Shown here: positions 11,106 to 21,356 of the stretch, piece after piece
Position numbering within the stretch: the stretch's first letter is position 1
Layout of the letters: each line of letters opens with the position of its first letter
From: Dromiciops gliroides
Taxonomy: Eukaryota > Chordata > Mammalia > Microbiotheria > Microbiotheriidae
Assembly (NCBI RefSeq): GCF_019393635.1
Contig: NC_057866.1
Location: 231,583,359 to 231,647,358, forward strand
Direction: 5' to 3'
DNA length: 64,000 bases
The notes under the pieces: model-generated
The model's input: the letters and a program-made list of their open reading frames with translations, nothing else
What the model was told of the DNA's origin: nothing
Databases searched by the model: none
Position numbers and translations under genes: made by a program

Positions 11106-11636
11106 CTGAGTTTGTTTGAAAGGGGTTGAGAAGATGATAATGTGAAGAAGATGGGGTAGATTCTCATTGGGTTAGAGATGAGGAAAATGCATACCCTGTA
11201 TTCCTAACAAGGCAGATGTTTTAGGAGAGGTAATTCCAAAGTTCTTCCTTTTAAAAGAAAAGTACAATGCTACGTAATATTTTTGCAGATAAGGTAATAG
11301 CTTGTCCCTTGGTTTTTGTAATTCTTTTACGCTAATGAGAAGTCTCTCACTTAATCTATTTTTATACACTATCTACCCTCTTTGAAATATTTGGCATCTC
11401 TAGCAACAAGCAGCTGCTGGTTTTAAACAGGAAATTTAAATAGGCTAACTTTCCATCAGGCTTTGTAATAGGAGACCTGTGCAATTCAAAGGGACCCGGA
11501 CATGGGCAAGTCTGGTCCAGCGCTTGAATTGCATTTTATGTTTTTATTTAGAAAAATCAGGAATGGCTCTGGGTCTTCTTTTATTTAGAGATATAATTGT
11601 ATTTATTATGGATACATACACATACACACAGACTTA
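11106..11636. other. Unique sequence
   Basis: No repeat was recognised. 11395-11560 is less A/T-rich than its surroundings and could be conserved noncoding DNA, which cannot be judged without an alignment. Confidence 0.3.
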
Positions 11637-11650
11637 TTATTTTTTTTAAG

Positions 11651-11785
11651 TGAGGCAATTGGGGTTAAGTGACTTGCCCAGGGTCACACAGCTAGTAAGT
11701 GTTAAGTGTCTGAGGCCGGATTTGAACTCAGGTACTCCTGACTCCAGGGCTGGTGCCTCCACTTCGCCACCTAGCTGCCCCCCCC
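11651..11785 (-). mobile_element. tRNA-derived marsupial SINE
   Basis: Poly-T, 'GTGAGGCAATTGGGGTTAAG', and end CTAGCTGCCCC. TSD CACAGACTTATTAT / CACAGACTTATGAT at 11637-11650 and 11786-11799. Confidence 0.93.
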
Positions 11786-11828
11786 CACAGACTTATGATT
11801 ATGCTAAATAAAAGGTACCATCAACAAT

Positions 11829-12078
11829 GGGGGCAGCGTGGTGAAGCTGGGCCTAGACTCAGGAAGACTCCTCTTCCTGAGTTCAAATCTGGCCTCAGAC
11901 ACTTGCCAACTGTGTGACTCTGGGCAACTCACTTAACCCTGTTTGCCTCAGTTTCCTGATCTATAAAATGAGCTAGAGAAGGAAATGGCAAATTACTCCA
12001 GTATCTTTGCCAAGAAAATCCCCAAAAGGGGTCAGGAAGAATCAGACATGACCGAAATGACTCAACAACAAACACACA
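11829..12078 (+). mobile_element. RTE-tailed marsupial SINE
   Basis: Head GGGGCAGCGTGG, core 'TCAGTTTCCTGATCTATAAA', then 'GAAATGGCAAATTACTCCAG' and a Bov-B/RTE-like terminal block 'ATCAGACATGACCGAAATGA' followed by CAACAACAAA. It has no poly-A tail, unlike the commoner SINE. Confidence 0.85.
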
Positions 12079-12082
12079 TACA

Positions 12083-12146
12083 TTGTGTGTGTGTGTGTAT
12101 GTTTATGTATATATGTATGTATATATGTATGTATGAATGTATGTAT
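12083..12146. repeat. (TG)n/(TATG)n microsatellite
   Basis: TG repeats grade into TATG/TGTA tetranucleotides. Confidence 0.85.
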
Positions 12147-12216
12147 ACATTTAAGCACTTACTATTTTTTACACATGCATACTTAATGAATAGCTTTTTT
12201 CTCGTGATTAGTTTTT

Positions 12217-12260
12217 TTAAATAAAGTATTTTATTTTTTCCAGTTATATGTAAAGATAGT
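12217..12260 (-). mobile_element. Extremely 5'-truncated L1 (about 44 bp)
   Basis: Only the last part of an L1 3' UTR is present (TTTTATTTTTTCCAGTTATA in plus orientation). It is bounded by a 15-bp direct repeat, TCGTGATTAGTTTTT / TCATGATTAGTTTTT, at 12202-12216 and 12261-12275. Confidence 0.7.
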
Positions 12261-12275
12261 TCATGATTAGTTTTT

Positions 12276-12866
12276 AAAATTATTTCTTAAAGCAAAGATT
12301 TTTTTGTTCCTTTGTTTCAGTTCCATATTCTTTCTCTCCTTCCCTTTCCCGCCCCCCACATTGAGAAGGAAAAAAATAAAAACAAAAAACCACCCCATTA
12401 CAAATATGTATTGTTATGCAAAACATTTCTGTGTATGCCATGTTTTTTAAAAAAGGCAAGAAAGAGAAAAAATATGCTTCAGTCTGAACTCTGAATCCAT
12501 CACCTTTTTTTTTTTTTTTTGCAAGGCAATGAGGGTTAAGTGACTTGCCCAGGGTCAAGTATCTGAGGTCTGATTTGAACTCAGGTCCTCCTGAATGCAG
12601 GGCCGCTGCTTTATCCATTGAGCCATCTAGCTGCTCCCCATCATCTTTCTATCTGGAGGTGAAAAGCTTGTTTTATCATGAGCCATTTGGAATTGTGTTG
12701 GGCCATTGTGCTGATCAGAAGTACTAAATCTTTCAGTTAATTATCTTCACAATATAGCTGTGACTGTGTAGATTGTTTTCCTTGTTCTTCTCATTTCACT
12801 TTGCATCCATTCATTTCATTTAAGTTTTCTCAGATCTTCCTGAAACCATCCCCTGCATCATTTCTT
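12276..12866 (-). mobile_element. Older L1 3' end, left part
   Basis: Antisense L1-type 3' UTR ('GTTATGCAAAACATTTCTGT', 'CATGAGCCATTTGGAATTGT'). It resumes at 13644-13766 beyond a younger L1, so the two parts are one insertion. A SINE (12508-12637) also sits inside it. Confidence 0.8.
12508..12637 (-). mobile_element. tRNA-derived SINE nested in older L1
   Basis: Poly-T, GCAAGGCAATGAGGG, and end CATCTAGCTGCTCC. An internal stretch of about 15 bp of the usual sequence (ACACAGCTAGTAAGTG region) is missing. TSD CCATCACCTTT / CCATCATCTTT at 12497-12507 and 12638-12648. Confidence 0.9.
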
Positions 12867-13643
12867 TTTTTTCTAATCTCAATAACATTTTCCCCAGTTA
12901 TTTGTAAAGACAGTTTTCAACATTCATTTTTATAAGATTTTTGAGTTTCCAATTTTTCTCCCTCTCTCCCTTCCCTCCCTATTCCCCAAGCAGTCTGATA
13001 TAGGTTATATATGTACAATCACATTAAACTTATTTCTACATTAGTCATGTCGTGAAAGAAGAATCAGAAAAAAAGAGAAAAACCTCAAAAAAGAAAAAAA
13101 AACACAAAAAGTAAATAGTATTCGTTCAATCTTCATTCAGATTCCACAGTTCTTTTTCTGGATGTGAAGAAAGTATTCCATCATGAGTCCTTTGGAATTG
13201 TCTGAGATCATTGTATTCCTAAAAAGAGCTAAGTCTATCACAGCTGATCATCACACAATGTTGCTGTTACCAGGTACAATATTCTTGTTCTGCTCACTTC
13301 ACTCAGCATCAATCCACTTAAGTCTTTCCAGGTTTTTTTGAAATCTGCCGGCCCATTATTTCTTACAACACAATAATATTACATTACATTCATATACCAC
13401 AACTTGTTCAGCCATTACCCAGTTGATAGGCATCCCTTCAATTTCCAATTCTTTGCCACAACAAATCTGCTAGAAATATTTTTTGTACATTTGGGTCCTT
13501 TTCCTTTTTTTATGATCTCTTTGGGATACAGACCTAGTAGTGGTATTGCTGGGTCAAAGGGTATGCACAGCTCCATAGTCCTTTGGGCATAGTTCCAAAT
13601 TGCTCTCCAGAATGGTTGGATCAGTTTGCAACTCCACCAACAA
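12867..13643 (-). mobile_element. Younger 5'-truncated L1 inserted in the older L1
   Basis: Covers the L1 3' UTR and the ORF2 C-terminus. The minus strand at 13415-13651 reads FDPAIPLLGLYPKEIIKKGK, the L1 ORF2 terminal block. A 16-bp TSD, CCCTGCATCATTTCTT / CCCTGCATCGTTTCTT, is at 12851-12866 and 13644-13659. This explains why one L1 segment appears twice. Confidence 0.9.
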
Positions 13644-13766
13644 CCCTGCATCGTTTCTTACAGTACAACAATATTCCTTCTTATTCATATACCATATTGT
13701 CTTCGGCCATTTCCCAGATGATGGGCATCCCCTCAGTTTTCAATTCTTTGCCGCCACAAAAAAGAG
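13644..13766 (-). mobile_element. Older L1, right part
   Basis: Continuation of the element at 12276-12866: 'TCTTACAGTACAACAATATT' through 'TTCTTTGCCGCCACAAAAA' parallels positions 13352-13463 of the younger L1. Confidence 0.8.
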
Positions 13767-13794
13767 TAAGCATTCATTATTAAAATGCTGTTGG

Positions 13795-14637
13795 GCTTTT
13801 GGCTTTCAGAGTGGGATCATGGTGGTGGGCAAGAACAAGTGCCTCACCAAAGGTGGCAAAAAAGGAGCCAAGAAGAAAGTGATTGATCAAAAGAAGGATT
13901 GGTATGATGTAAAAGCACCAGCTATGTTCAACATTTGCAATATTGGCAAGACACTGGTTACAATGACTCAAGGAACAAAAATTGCCTCTGATGGTCTCAA
14001 GGGTCAAGTTTTTGAAGTAAGCCTTGCTGATCTGCAGAATGATGAGGTTGCTTTTCGTTAAGTTCAAGTTAATTACCGAAGATGTTCAGGGTAAAAATTG
14101 TCGGACTAATTTCCACGGAATGGATCTTACCCGGGACAATGTGCTCCATGGTCAAAAAGTGGCAGACCATGATTGAAGCCCTTGTTGATGTCAGAACTGC
14201 CAATGGCTACTTGCTCCACCTCTTTTGTGTTGGTTTTACCAAAATGCGCAACAACCAGATCCGTAAGACCTCTTATACCCAGCACCAACAGGTGCGTCAA
14301 ATTTATAAGAAAATGATGGAAATCATGACCCAGGAGGTGCAGACAAATGACTTGAAAGAAGTTATCAATAAACTAATTCCAGACAGCATTGGAAAAGACA
14401 TAGAAAAGGCTTGCCAGTCCATTTACCCTCTCCGTGATGTATTTGTTCAAAAAGTCAAGATGCTCAAGAAAGCCAAATTTGAATTGGGAAAGTTAATGGA
14501 ACTGCATGGTGGCTCTGGAAAACCTTCAGGAGATGAAACAGGCACAAAAGTAGAAAGGGCTGATGGCTATGAACCACCATGTCTAAAATAACTTTTAAAG
14601 GCCGAAAAATAAAAATGTATCATTGTAGAAAAAAAAT
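13795..14637 (+). pseudogene. RPS3A: Ribosomal protein S3A processed pseudogene
   Basis: An intronless copy of the eS1/RPS3A mRNA. It starts with a TOP-like CTTTTGGC leader, ATG at 13819, and reads [20 protein letters not shown], then [14 protein letters not shown], and near the end [17 protein letters not shown] and [10 protein letters not shown], all conserved RPS3A blocks. The frame breaks twice. One extra T near 14060 gives an in-frame TAA, and two bases are missing near 14132-14135. The reading frame then continues to 14591, where the usual last residues are replaced. AATAAA (14608-14613) and a short A-run (14629-14636) follow. A 9-bp direct repeat, TGCTGTTGG, at 13786-13794 and 14638-14646 fits L1-mediated retrotransposition. 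It cannot make S3A. Confidence 0.95.
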
Positions 14638-14647
14638 TGCTGTTGGC

Positions 14648-14929
14648 CGAATTTCACCTTTATAAGCAGCCTGTTCTTAGTAGAATTATTATTTACTACC
14701 CGCGTTTTGGCCAGATGTGGTTTCCACTATAGCTTTTCAAATTATATTTTTTCCAGTACCTGAGGTTCTTAACCCACTGGATTCATCTGCACTAATTTAT
14801 TTTAGTAGGGGGACTAGATCTGTGACTTCTGGGAGAGGGAACTCCATCTACCAAAGTAGATCAGCATTTAGTTGTTGACTTAAAGTCTTAGAGAGTTACC
14901 TCAGTCACTAAAGGGTTAAGATAAAATAA
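14648..14929. other. Unassigned stretch
   Basis: Nothing was recognised between the RPS3A retrocopy and a MIR. Confidence 0.35.
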
Positions 14930-15205
14930 TAATGATTAGCATGCATAAAACTTTCTAAGATTTGCAAAGTGTTTTACATGTTACCTCATTTGATCCTCAG
15001 AACAACCTTATGACACAGGTGTTGTTAATTATCCTCATTTTACAAACAAGGAAACTGAGGCAGATAGATAGATAGATAGTCAGTATCTGAATCTTCCTGA
15101 CTCCTAGCTAGCATACCCATTTTATCACCTTACTAGTGTCAGCCATTACATATCAGAGGTGAGACTTGAACCCAGGTCTTCCTACCTTTTGATCCTCAAT
15201 TCTCT
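14930..15205 (-). repeat. CORE-SINE (MIR), antisense, with GATA run
   Basis: 'TTACCTCATTTGATCCTCAG', 'CAAGGAAACTGAGGC', then (GATA)4 at about 15064-15079, then a second head-like part 'GACTTGAACCCAGGTCTTCC'. Confidence 0.7.
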
Positions 15206-15650
15206 GCTGCTTCTTGTTATATATTATTGTTCACATGCTTCAAACCTGCCTTATTGCTTCTCTTCATATACCCATGTCCTAGCAAAACTAAACTGCTTCT
15301 CTCATCCACTTCCATGTATTGATTGGCATACTTTGTCTACCAATTCCTGCTGAAGTTCTTCCTTTCTTTTCAAGCCCAAGTTCAGGTGCCATCTCCTCAG
15401 TGAGCCCTTTCCTTGGTTCCCCAACAGTGGAGCGATGTCTCTCCTTAATCTGTTTTGCCTTTGTTAGGCCTCTTTTTTATACTTTTCTTATTCTAATTTG
15501 TGTTATAGTGACTTGCATATTTGTGTCACCTGCCACTGAGTTATAAGCTCCTTCAGGGGAGGAATCCTTCATTTTTCATTTCTGTATCCTCAGTAACTTT
15601 TCACTCGGTAGACACAATATAAATTTTTATTGAACTGATTGGAATACAGG
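15206..15650 (+). repeat. L2 LINE 3' region
   Basis: Shows 'CAGGTGCCATCTCCTCAGTG', 'AGCCCTTTCCTTGG' and 'ATAAGCTCCTTCAGGGGAGG', then a decayed tail 'GACACAATATAAATTTTTAT'. Confidence 0.75.
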
Positions 15651-18057
15651 CCTTCAGAGTCCAAAGCACCACTTCAAAACTGTTCTTTTCTCTTTGCATA
15701 TTTTATGCTCTAGAGTTCTTAGAGTTTTTAGGAGAAGTCGAACTGGGAAGAAGAACTTTCCCCAAGCTTTTCCACTTATCCATTTATATTCAAATCCTTT
15801 GACAGCACCCACTGAGAGATTTTTAAATCTCTTTTTTTCAAGAGACTTTGACTATCTCAGAACCCCAAATTCCCAGTGTAATTCCCTTTTCAAAGTTTAA
15901 AAGATTGAAAAGTTAAGCTGTTTCTTTTCAAAGTTTTAAAATGTAAGCTTTGATGCTATAGGAAATAAACTGAAGGCATCAAGTTTACTAATTGTGTTGA
16001 ATATGTCTAAACTTGCAAACTGAGGTGTTGTAATTGGGCCTGTATTCAGAGAAATTTAATTCATCTATAGAATTTACTTTTGGGGAAATAACTAATTTAC
16101 CCAATCAGCGCCCATTTATCTGGTACCAACCAAATGTAAGGCAATAAGTTTTAGTGCTAAGCATGCTTCAATGAGTTAATCCAGCAAACCAAATCAAATT
16201 ATATGAAAAAGGTTTGACTAGTCCTTTGTGCACATCCTTACAGAATTTGTTATTTCCTTTAAACTACAGTTGCATACCTTACTAGTTTTATACTATTTTC
16301 AAACCCTTATCTTCTGTCTTCCATAGAAGACAAAAACACAACCATATGTAACACCCCAGATTATTCCAGTGGGTTGCAAAGCAATGGGTACCTTTGAATA
16401 TGGTATCACTGGATCAGCACCATTGCTTATGAAAAGTGCTATTTTTAAAAATCATTATTTGTTTCAACAGAAAAACAGTATTAGATGAACAATTCTTCCA
16501 TCATTTCCAGTGCCTTAGTGGCTGAGGTAGTAAGTTTCATGCCCATTGGAAATTTTGCTTATGAACCCTGTGGCCTTCTTAGTGCATGTGGAAGGCTGAA
16601 TGAACATTTGTTGTTTGTGGCCTGAAATAACCCTTAGCACGTGGGAATTCTGAGTTGGCATGTGAGCTTCTGCCCAGGCCTGAGAGTCCCAACTATAGAG
16701 GAATCCCCTAATTCCCTTATGGCTATCTAAAAAGCCCAGAATGGCAAGATTCCCAGCACCATGCCTCTGAGATCAAAACAATCTTAATATGGTTTGGTCT
16801 GCTCTTCTTGCCTCGAGTTAAAAAGGAGGAGGGAGTTGGCCAAGTTAGATATGCCGAATTGTGACTCCAACCTCAGTTAGTGGCCGCCATATAACAGGAT
16901 GTTTATTTCACTTGTATTTTTAAATGCTGCCATCTGCAGAATTAACAAGGACAGCCACGAGTCTCGTTGACATTAGTCCCCCAATGGCCAACTAGCCCTA
17001 CAAGGAAGTCTAATAAAACTGCTTCTTTTTTGAGCCCTGGGAAAACCTCCAAGATGAATTACACATAATTTGTAGAGTGAGCTTTTTTTGCTTACAGTCA
17101 CGTTCTTCCCTGTGGTGTGATTAAAGGAGAAAGAACGAAAACCAGGCCTTACCTGAACTGTTGGTTTCTTCAAAGGAACAGTGGGAGGGTTGGGGGTGGG
17201 GGTGCATTTGAAGACCCTCATGATTTAGATGAATCCTTTTTTTTTTTTAAATAGTGCTGACATTGGCTATCCTTGTTCTTGCTGAGTCACTCTCAATTGG
17301 GGGTCAGCAAGATCAGACAATTAGGAATTTGTGCTGCTCTGCTCAATGAAAGGGCCCTTTTTATGCAAGAGGCTTCAGTAGGGGAGAAAACCTCTCTCAA
17401 GAAACTTTTCTATGCTTACCCTTGCCTCTGCTGGACCAGATTAAATAAGCTCCTGAGAACCTTGGCTGGCCCCAGCATCTGAAAACATTTCCTCGAAAAT
17501 TACCTATGTAAATGACCTCGCTTATGTGAACATCATTAGTTTTTCAAGTGCCTCAACAGAGGGCACAACTGAAGGGGGGGGAAACGAGCCATTTGTGTCA
17601 AAAACTCAGAAGCAAACACCTCAATTACTGCTTGTGACTAAGATTAGAAAAAAGATTTCTCAACATATTGTTTATCTTTAATGTAAATCTTTTGATCAAT
17701 CATAATGCCGGTAGTATAGGGATTCTGAACCTTTTTGTGTGTTTGACAGTCTGGGGAAGTCTGGGGAACCCTTCTCCAAATAATGTGTTTAAGTGCATAA
17801 AATACAGAGGATTGCAAAAGAAAATGATGTTAACGAAATCCAGTTATTAGAATGAAAATAATAATAACAACAAAGAAGTTCACAGACCCCGGGTTAAGAC
17901 CCCTTGCTGTAGGAAAATGATAATTCCTTGAGTAGAGTAGATGGGGGGACATGTGCTTCTACTATCTGTTAGGCAGTTTCCCAATAAAATAGCCCTGGCT
18001 CCAGATTCCATATGAAAAGTCTTCATTAAAAACAGGCTCTTTGTTTTTATCTCATAG
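15651..18057. other. Repeat-poor unique stretch
   Basis: About 2.4 kb without a recognised SINE, LINE or LTR, which is unusual for this window. Acceptor-like sites occur (for example CTTCCATAG at 16326, followed by an open frame KTKTQPYVTPQIIPVG), but no good donor follows. A minus-strand CAG|GTAAGG donor-like site is at about 17151. If the candidate exons are real, this is intron and may hold conserved noncoding elements. Confidence 0.4.
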
Positions 18058-18097
18058 GCATCAACTGCAGTAAATGAAGATTCAAATTCCAAAGAAG
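18058..18097 (+). CDS. Candidate internal micro-exon
   Basis: 40 nt between a strong acceptor (TTGTTTTTATCTCATAG) and a donor (GAAG|GTATGT). In phase 0 it encodes ASTAVNEDSNSKE and leaves one base over. The phase fits both the upstream candidate (ends phase 0) and the downstream one at 19541 (needs two bases to complete a codon). The peptide is hydrophilic and acidic, like a linker or C-terminal tail. The protein is not identified. Confidence 0.42.
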
Positions 18098-18248
18098 GTA
18101 TGTTATCCAGAGGGCCTACACATACTTAATTGTTTGCACTTGTGGAAGCAAAAAATAAAAATCCTACAGTCAAAAAAGTTTCTAGAAGCTGAACATAATG
18201 AGCTGTAAGATATTTATGAAGTTGTCTAGACGAGTTAGCTATATCTTT

Positions 18249-18404
18249 TTTTTTTTTTTTGGTTTTTTTGTGGGGCAATGAGGGTTAAGTGACTTGCCCA
18301 GGGTCACCCAGCTAGTAAGTGTCAAGTGTCTGAGGTCAGATTTGAACTCAGGTCTTCCTGAATCCAGGGCCAGTGCTTTATCCACTGTGCCACCTAGCTG
18401 CCCC
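18249..18404 (-). mobile_element. tRNA-derived marsupial SINE
   Basis: Poly-T, 'GGGGCAATGAGGGTTAAGTG', and end CCTAGCTGCCCCC. Direct repeats TTAGCTATATC / CTAGCTATATC flank it. Confidence 0.93.
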
Positions 18405-19369
18405 CAAGCTAGCTATATCATAATCAATGTCCTTCATTAAATCAAAACAAGACAGAAGATACATTTACCATTTTTAAACAAGGAAATAATGCTTATGTGA
18501 TATCATGACTTTGCCTTCCAAGCACTGACATGTTTTAGTAGGTTATAATGAATTTAAATTTATAACCAGTACTTTGGGGAAGTTTTCTTTGTCTTCCTTG
18601 TTTTTTTCATCAAGTCAGTAAAGTAGTTTTAACTGAAGGACCAAAGTTCATATTCGATTTTGAAAATGTTTAATACATTTTCTTTTGGAAAATATTGTAT
18701 TTAAAGTTTTTTGAGAAGTAAAGCTTCCAGTAAGAAGGGAAAAGTGTTAGCTTATACATTTAGCATTTGTTTAGCAAACTATGTGCCTATTCTGATTGTT
18801 TTTTTTTTACTTTTTGTTTAACATTATTACTCAGTAATAATAATAGTTTACATTTGTGTAATGCTTGGTATGTGTTGTAATTCTTTACAGGTATTGAATG
18901 CTTTCACATATTAATGTTCATTAGCTCCTATAAGATGTAGGAAGGACCTGCAACTTGCAAATTTTATAAATTTTGTGAAAAAATGAGAACTACTTACCAT
19001 GAGTTCCAAGATTTTTATAAAGGAATGCATCCACAGACATGATTTCATGAGAAAGCAAGCAGTATTCCTTATATGGTGTGCTAACAAAATAGCAGCTCTA
19101 TCAAAGTAGCCCATTTGGGGTATTTGACAGGCAGTCACAGCCTTTCTAATCCTTTCATGCCAATGTTTGAATGGTAACTTTAGGGCTCTCACTGGGTAAT
19201 GATATTATAGTCTGGAAAGATCTCCAGACATAATATGGGAGCTGACATTTTGAGAAAATGTGAGAAACTATAAATTTGTGTTTTTCATGGAGATAGGAAG
19301 GGAAAGAAAGTCAACATAAAATTGAGAAGGTTCCATGTTTATGTTTTTGCATCTGTCTCAGCATTCTGA
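18405..19369. other. Unassigned stretch
   Basis: AT-rich, with a possible very old MIR fragment near 18840-18920. Nothing else was recognised. Confidence 0.35.
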
Positions 19370-19472
19370 TAAAATGTAAACTCCCTGAAGACAGGGATTA
19401 TTTATTTTTAGTCTTTGTATTCCCATTGCCTAGAATGTAGCAGACAGTCAGTGTTTGTTGCATCAAACTAAA
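19370..19472 (+). repeat. L2 3' end
   Basis: 'AAACTCCCTGAAGACAGGG' and 'TTGCCTAGAATGTAGCAG' correspond to the L2 3' UTR. Confidence 0.65.
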
Positions 19473-19540
19473 CCAGAATATAATTTTGTTCTCTCTCTCT
19501 TCCTCCCTCCTTCCTTTCTCTCTTATATTCTTCTCCACAG

Positions 19541-19578
19541 ATGAAGATATCCACAGGTGGCATTTTATCAAGTACTGA
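19541..19578 (+). CDS. Candidate last coding exon of an unidentified protein
   Basis: A very strong acceptor (a pyrimidine tract of more than 30 bases ending TTCTTCTCCACAG) is followed by 38 nt. Taking the spare base from the 18058 exon, these read DEDIHRWHFIKY and then TGA at 19576-19578. The end continues the acidic character of the previous segment (NSKE|DED). An AATAAA lies at 19676-19681, about 100 bp after the stop, so a short 3' UTR is possible. Frame 0 read alone is also open for 31 codons, so the choice of frame depends on linking the three exons. Confidence 0.42.
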
Positions 19579-19675
19579 TGGAAATCTCCAATCATCCTTC
19601 ATTCCCAAGGGCCACAGACAAGTTCAGGCAATGTGAAGCTTCACTTTTTTTATATCTTGAGATAGGCAGTATACA

Positions 19676-19681
19676 AATAAA
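19676..19681 (+). terminator. Possible polyadenylation signal
   Basis: AATAAA downstream of the candidate stop. It occurs in AT-rich DNA, so it is weak evidence on its own. Confidence 0.3.
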
Positions 19682-19699
19682 CACCGGACTTCCAAATTG

Positions 19700-20039
19700 T
19701 TCTCTCTTTCGTATTTCCTTACAAAATTTTTGTTGTTGTTAATTTTGAAGGGAAAGCTTGGAAGCAACATGTTGTGAACTGTTAGCCATTTCATTTCTGT
19801 GCATAAAAGGAAACCCACAGATGTCAGGGCTCAATTTCTCTGCATGAATGTAGAATCCTAAATTTAATCTGTTAACTAGCTGCTGGTAAAGACTATTGTT
19901 CTCTTTTCAGAGTGGATTAAAATGTCAGTTCTAAAACAGGTGGGTGTGTGTGGGGGGGCTCATTTAGCCCACATCTGTCCTCTGTCTCACACTAACTCTG
20001 ATAGTATCTGAGGTCTTGTGGATGTCTCAAGTTTATACT
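19700..20039. other. Unassigned stretch
   Basis: Possible 3' UTR or flank of the candidate gene. Nothing else was recognised. Confidence 0.3.
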
Positions 20040-20265
20040 AATAATACTTGACACTTATGTCACATACACATACAGAACACAGAGTGCTTTCACACTCATC
20101 ATCTCATGCGATCCTCACAAGAACCTTACTAGATATTATATAACACAGACATTAACATCATTTTAAAGATGAAGTGATTTGCTCAAGGTCACACAGCTGG
20201 GGAATAAGTAGATCAAGGGCCAACCTCCAGGTTTCCAGGATCTCTACTACAGTCAAAGGAAAATC
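20040..20265 (-). repeat. MIR, antisense
   Basis: 'CATCTCATGCGATCCTCAC', 'AAGTGATTTGCTCAAGGTCA' and CACAGCTGG are MIR core landmarks. Confidence 0.75.
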
Positions 20266-20304
20266 CAGTAGACCTCTAGACCATCAGATAAGGCCACATC
20301 GAAC

Positions 20305-20395
20305 CTATTTAATTCAACAAACATATTAAATTCCAAATGTAAAGTTTATGTAAGAGGGTGGGGCACCTGTGCTCATGCAGCTTGCAGTACAGAAT
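20305..20395 (-). repeat. L2 3' end, antisense
   Basis: 'AATTCAACAAACATATTAAA' and 'CACCTGTGCTCATGCAGC' resemble the complement of the L2 tail. Confidence 0.5.
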
Positions 20396-20620
20396 AATGT
20401 AGTGGAGTAGAAAGAGCTCTGGCCTTGAAGTCAACAAACCCAAGTTCAGGGCTCCAGCTCTGGCAGATACATGAACCAGGACAAATGTCCTTTCCTCTCT
20501 AAGCCTCGATTTTGTTACCCATAAGATAGGACTGATTCTACTTCCATTACTTACAGGATCATTAAGAAGAAGGTGTTTTAGAGTTTTTCAGACTCTTTCT
20601 AAATGTTACGTTGTTATTAT
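20396..20620 (+). repeat. MIR copy
   Basis: 'TAGTGGAGTAGAAAGAGCTC', 'CCTCTCTAAGCCTCGATTTT' and 'CAGGATCATTAAGAAG' follow the MIR order. Confidence 0.7.
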
Positions 20621-21211
20621 TGGGAGAGGGATATGAAACACAAATAACTATGAAATAATATATTACAAATTCATCAGCAAGATACAAGCATACTTACATA
20701 ATATTTTAGGAAGAACAGCCACGACTCACCACAGAGATCAATGAACACTTCTTGGGGTAGTTAGAGTTGACTTGACATTTAAGGGATGGTTAGAAACTGA
20801 ATGTGGTATGTTGCATAAACTATGGGATGTCAGTCTAGGTACAGGGAAGAGCTTAGTTCAAGAGCTGAGAATGTGTTGAGCCTGACCAGAGGAAATTGAA
20901 TTCCATTTGATTGGAACACTGAGTATATGGCAGAGATTTGTATGGGAAAATACAGTAAAACCAAATTGTGAAAGGCCTTGATTGCCAGGTATAGAAGGTA
21001 GAGAGTGTTCCTTAGTCACTTACAGCAACCCATTGAAACATTTTGAGCAGAGGAAAAAACTGACAAGAACTTTACATTGGGAAGATAATGCTGACAAAGA
21101 TGTGAACGATAGCTTGGAAGACCTGTTAGGAATCTATCGTAAGAGTTTAGGCCATCACTGAAATAGATATAACAATATCTGTTTGAAATAGAATAAAAAT
21201 GTATGTTGTTT
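20621..21211. other. Unassigned, possible L2 ORF remnant
   Basis: The stretch 20830-21120 has the G/A-rich look of antisense L2 ORF2 seen elsewhere in the window, for example 'GCCTTGATTGCCAGGTATAG'. It is too diverged to be sure. Confidence 0.4.
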
Positions 21212-21356
21212 TTTTTTTTTCGGTGAGGCAAATGGGGTTAAGTGACTTGCCCAGGGTCACACAGCTAGTAAGTGTCAAGTGTCTGAGGCCGGATTTGAAC
21301 TCAGGCCTTCCTGACTCCAGGGCCGGTGTTCTATCCACTGTGCCACCTAACTGCCC
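21212..21356 (-). mobile_element. tRNA-derived marsupial SINE
   Basis: Poly-T, 'CGGTGAGGCAAATGGGG', and end CACCTAACTGCCCC. Imperfect direct repeats (TGTATGTTGTTTTT / TGTATATTCTTTTT) flank it. Confidence 0.92.

Noticed and set aside
16327..16490. Open segment after an acceptor-like CTTCCATAG (KTKTQPYVTPQIIPVG...)
   Set aside because: No convincing donor or stop/poly-A context, and inclusion would not obviously preserve the phase between the 1476 and 18058 candidates.
17150..17221. Minus-strand ATG segment ending at a CAG|GTAAGG donor-like site
   Set aside because: No promoter or partner exon was found, and it is opposite to the only plausible gene. Single splice motifs are common by chance.
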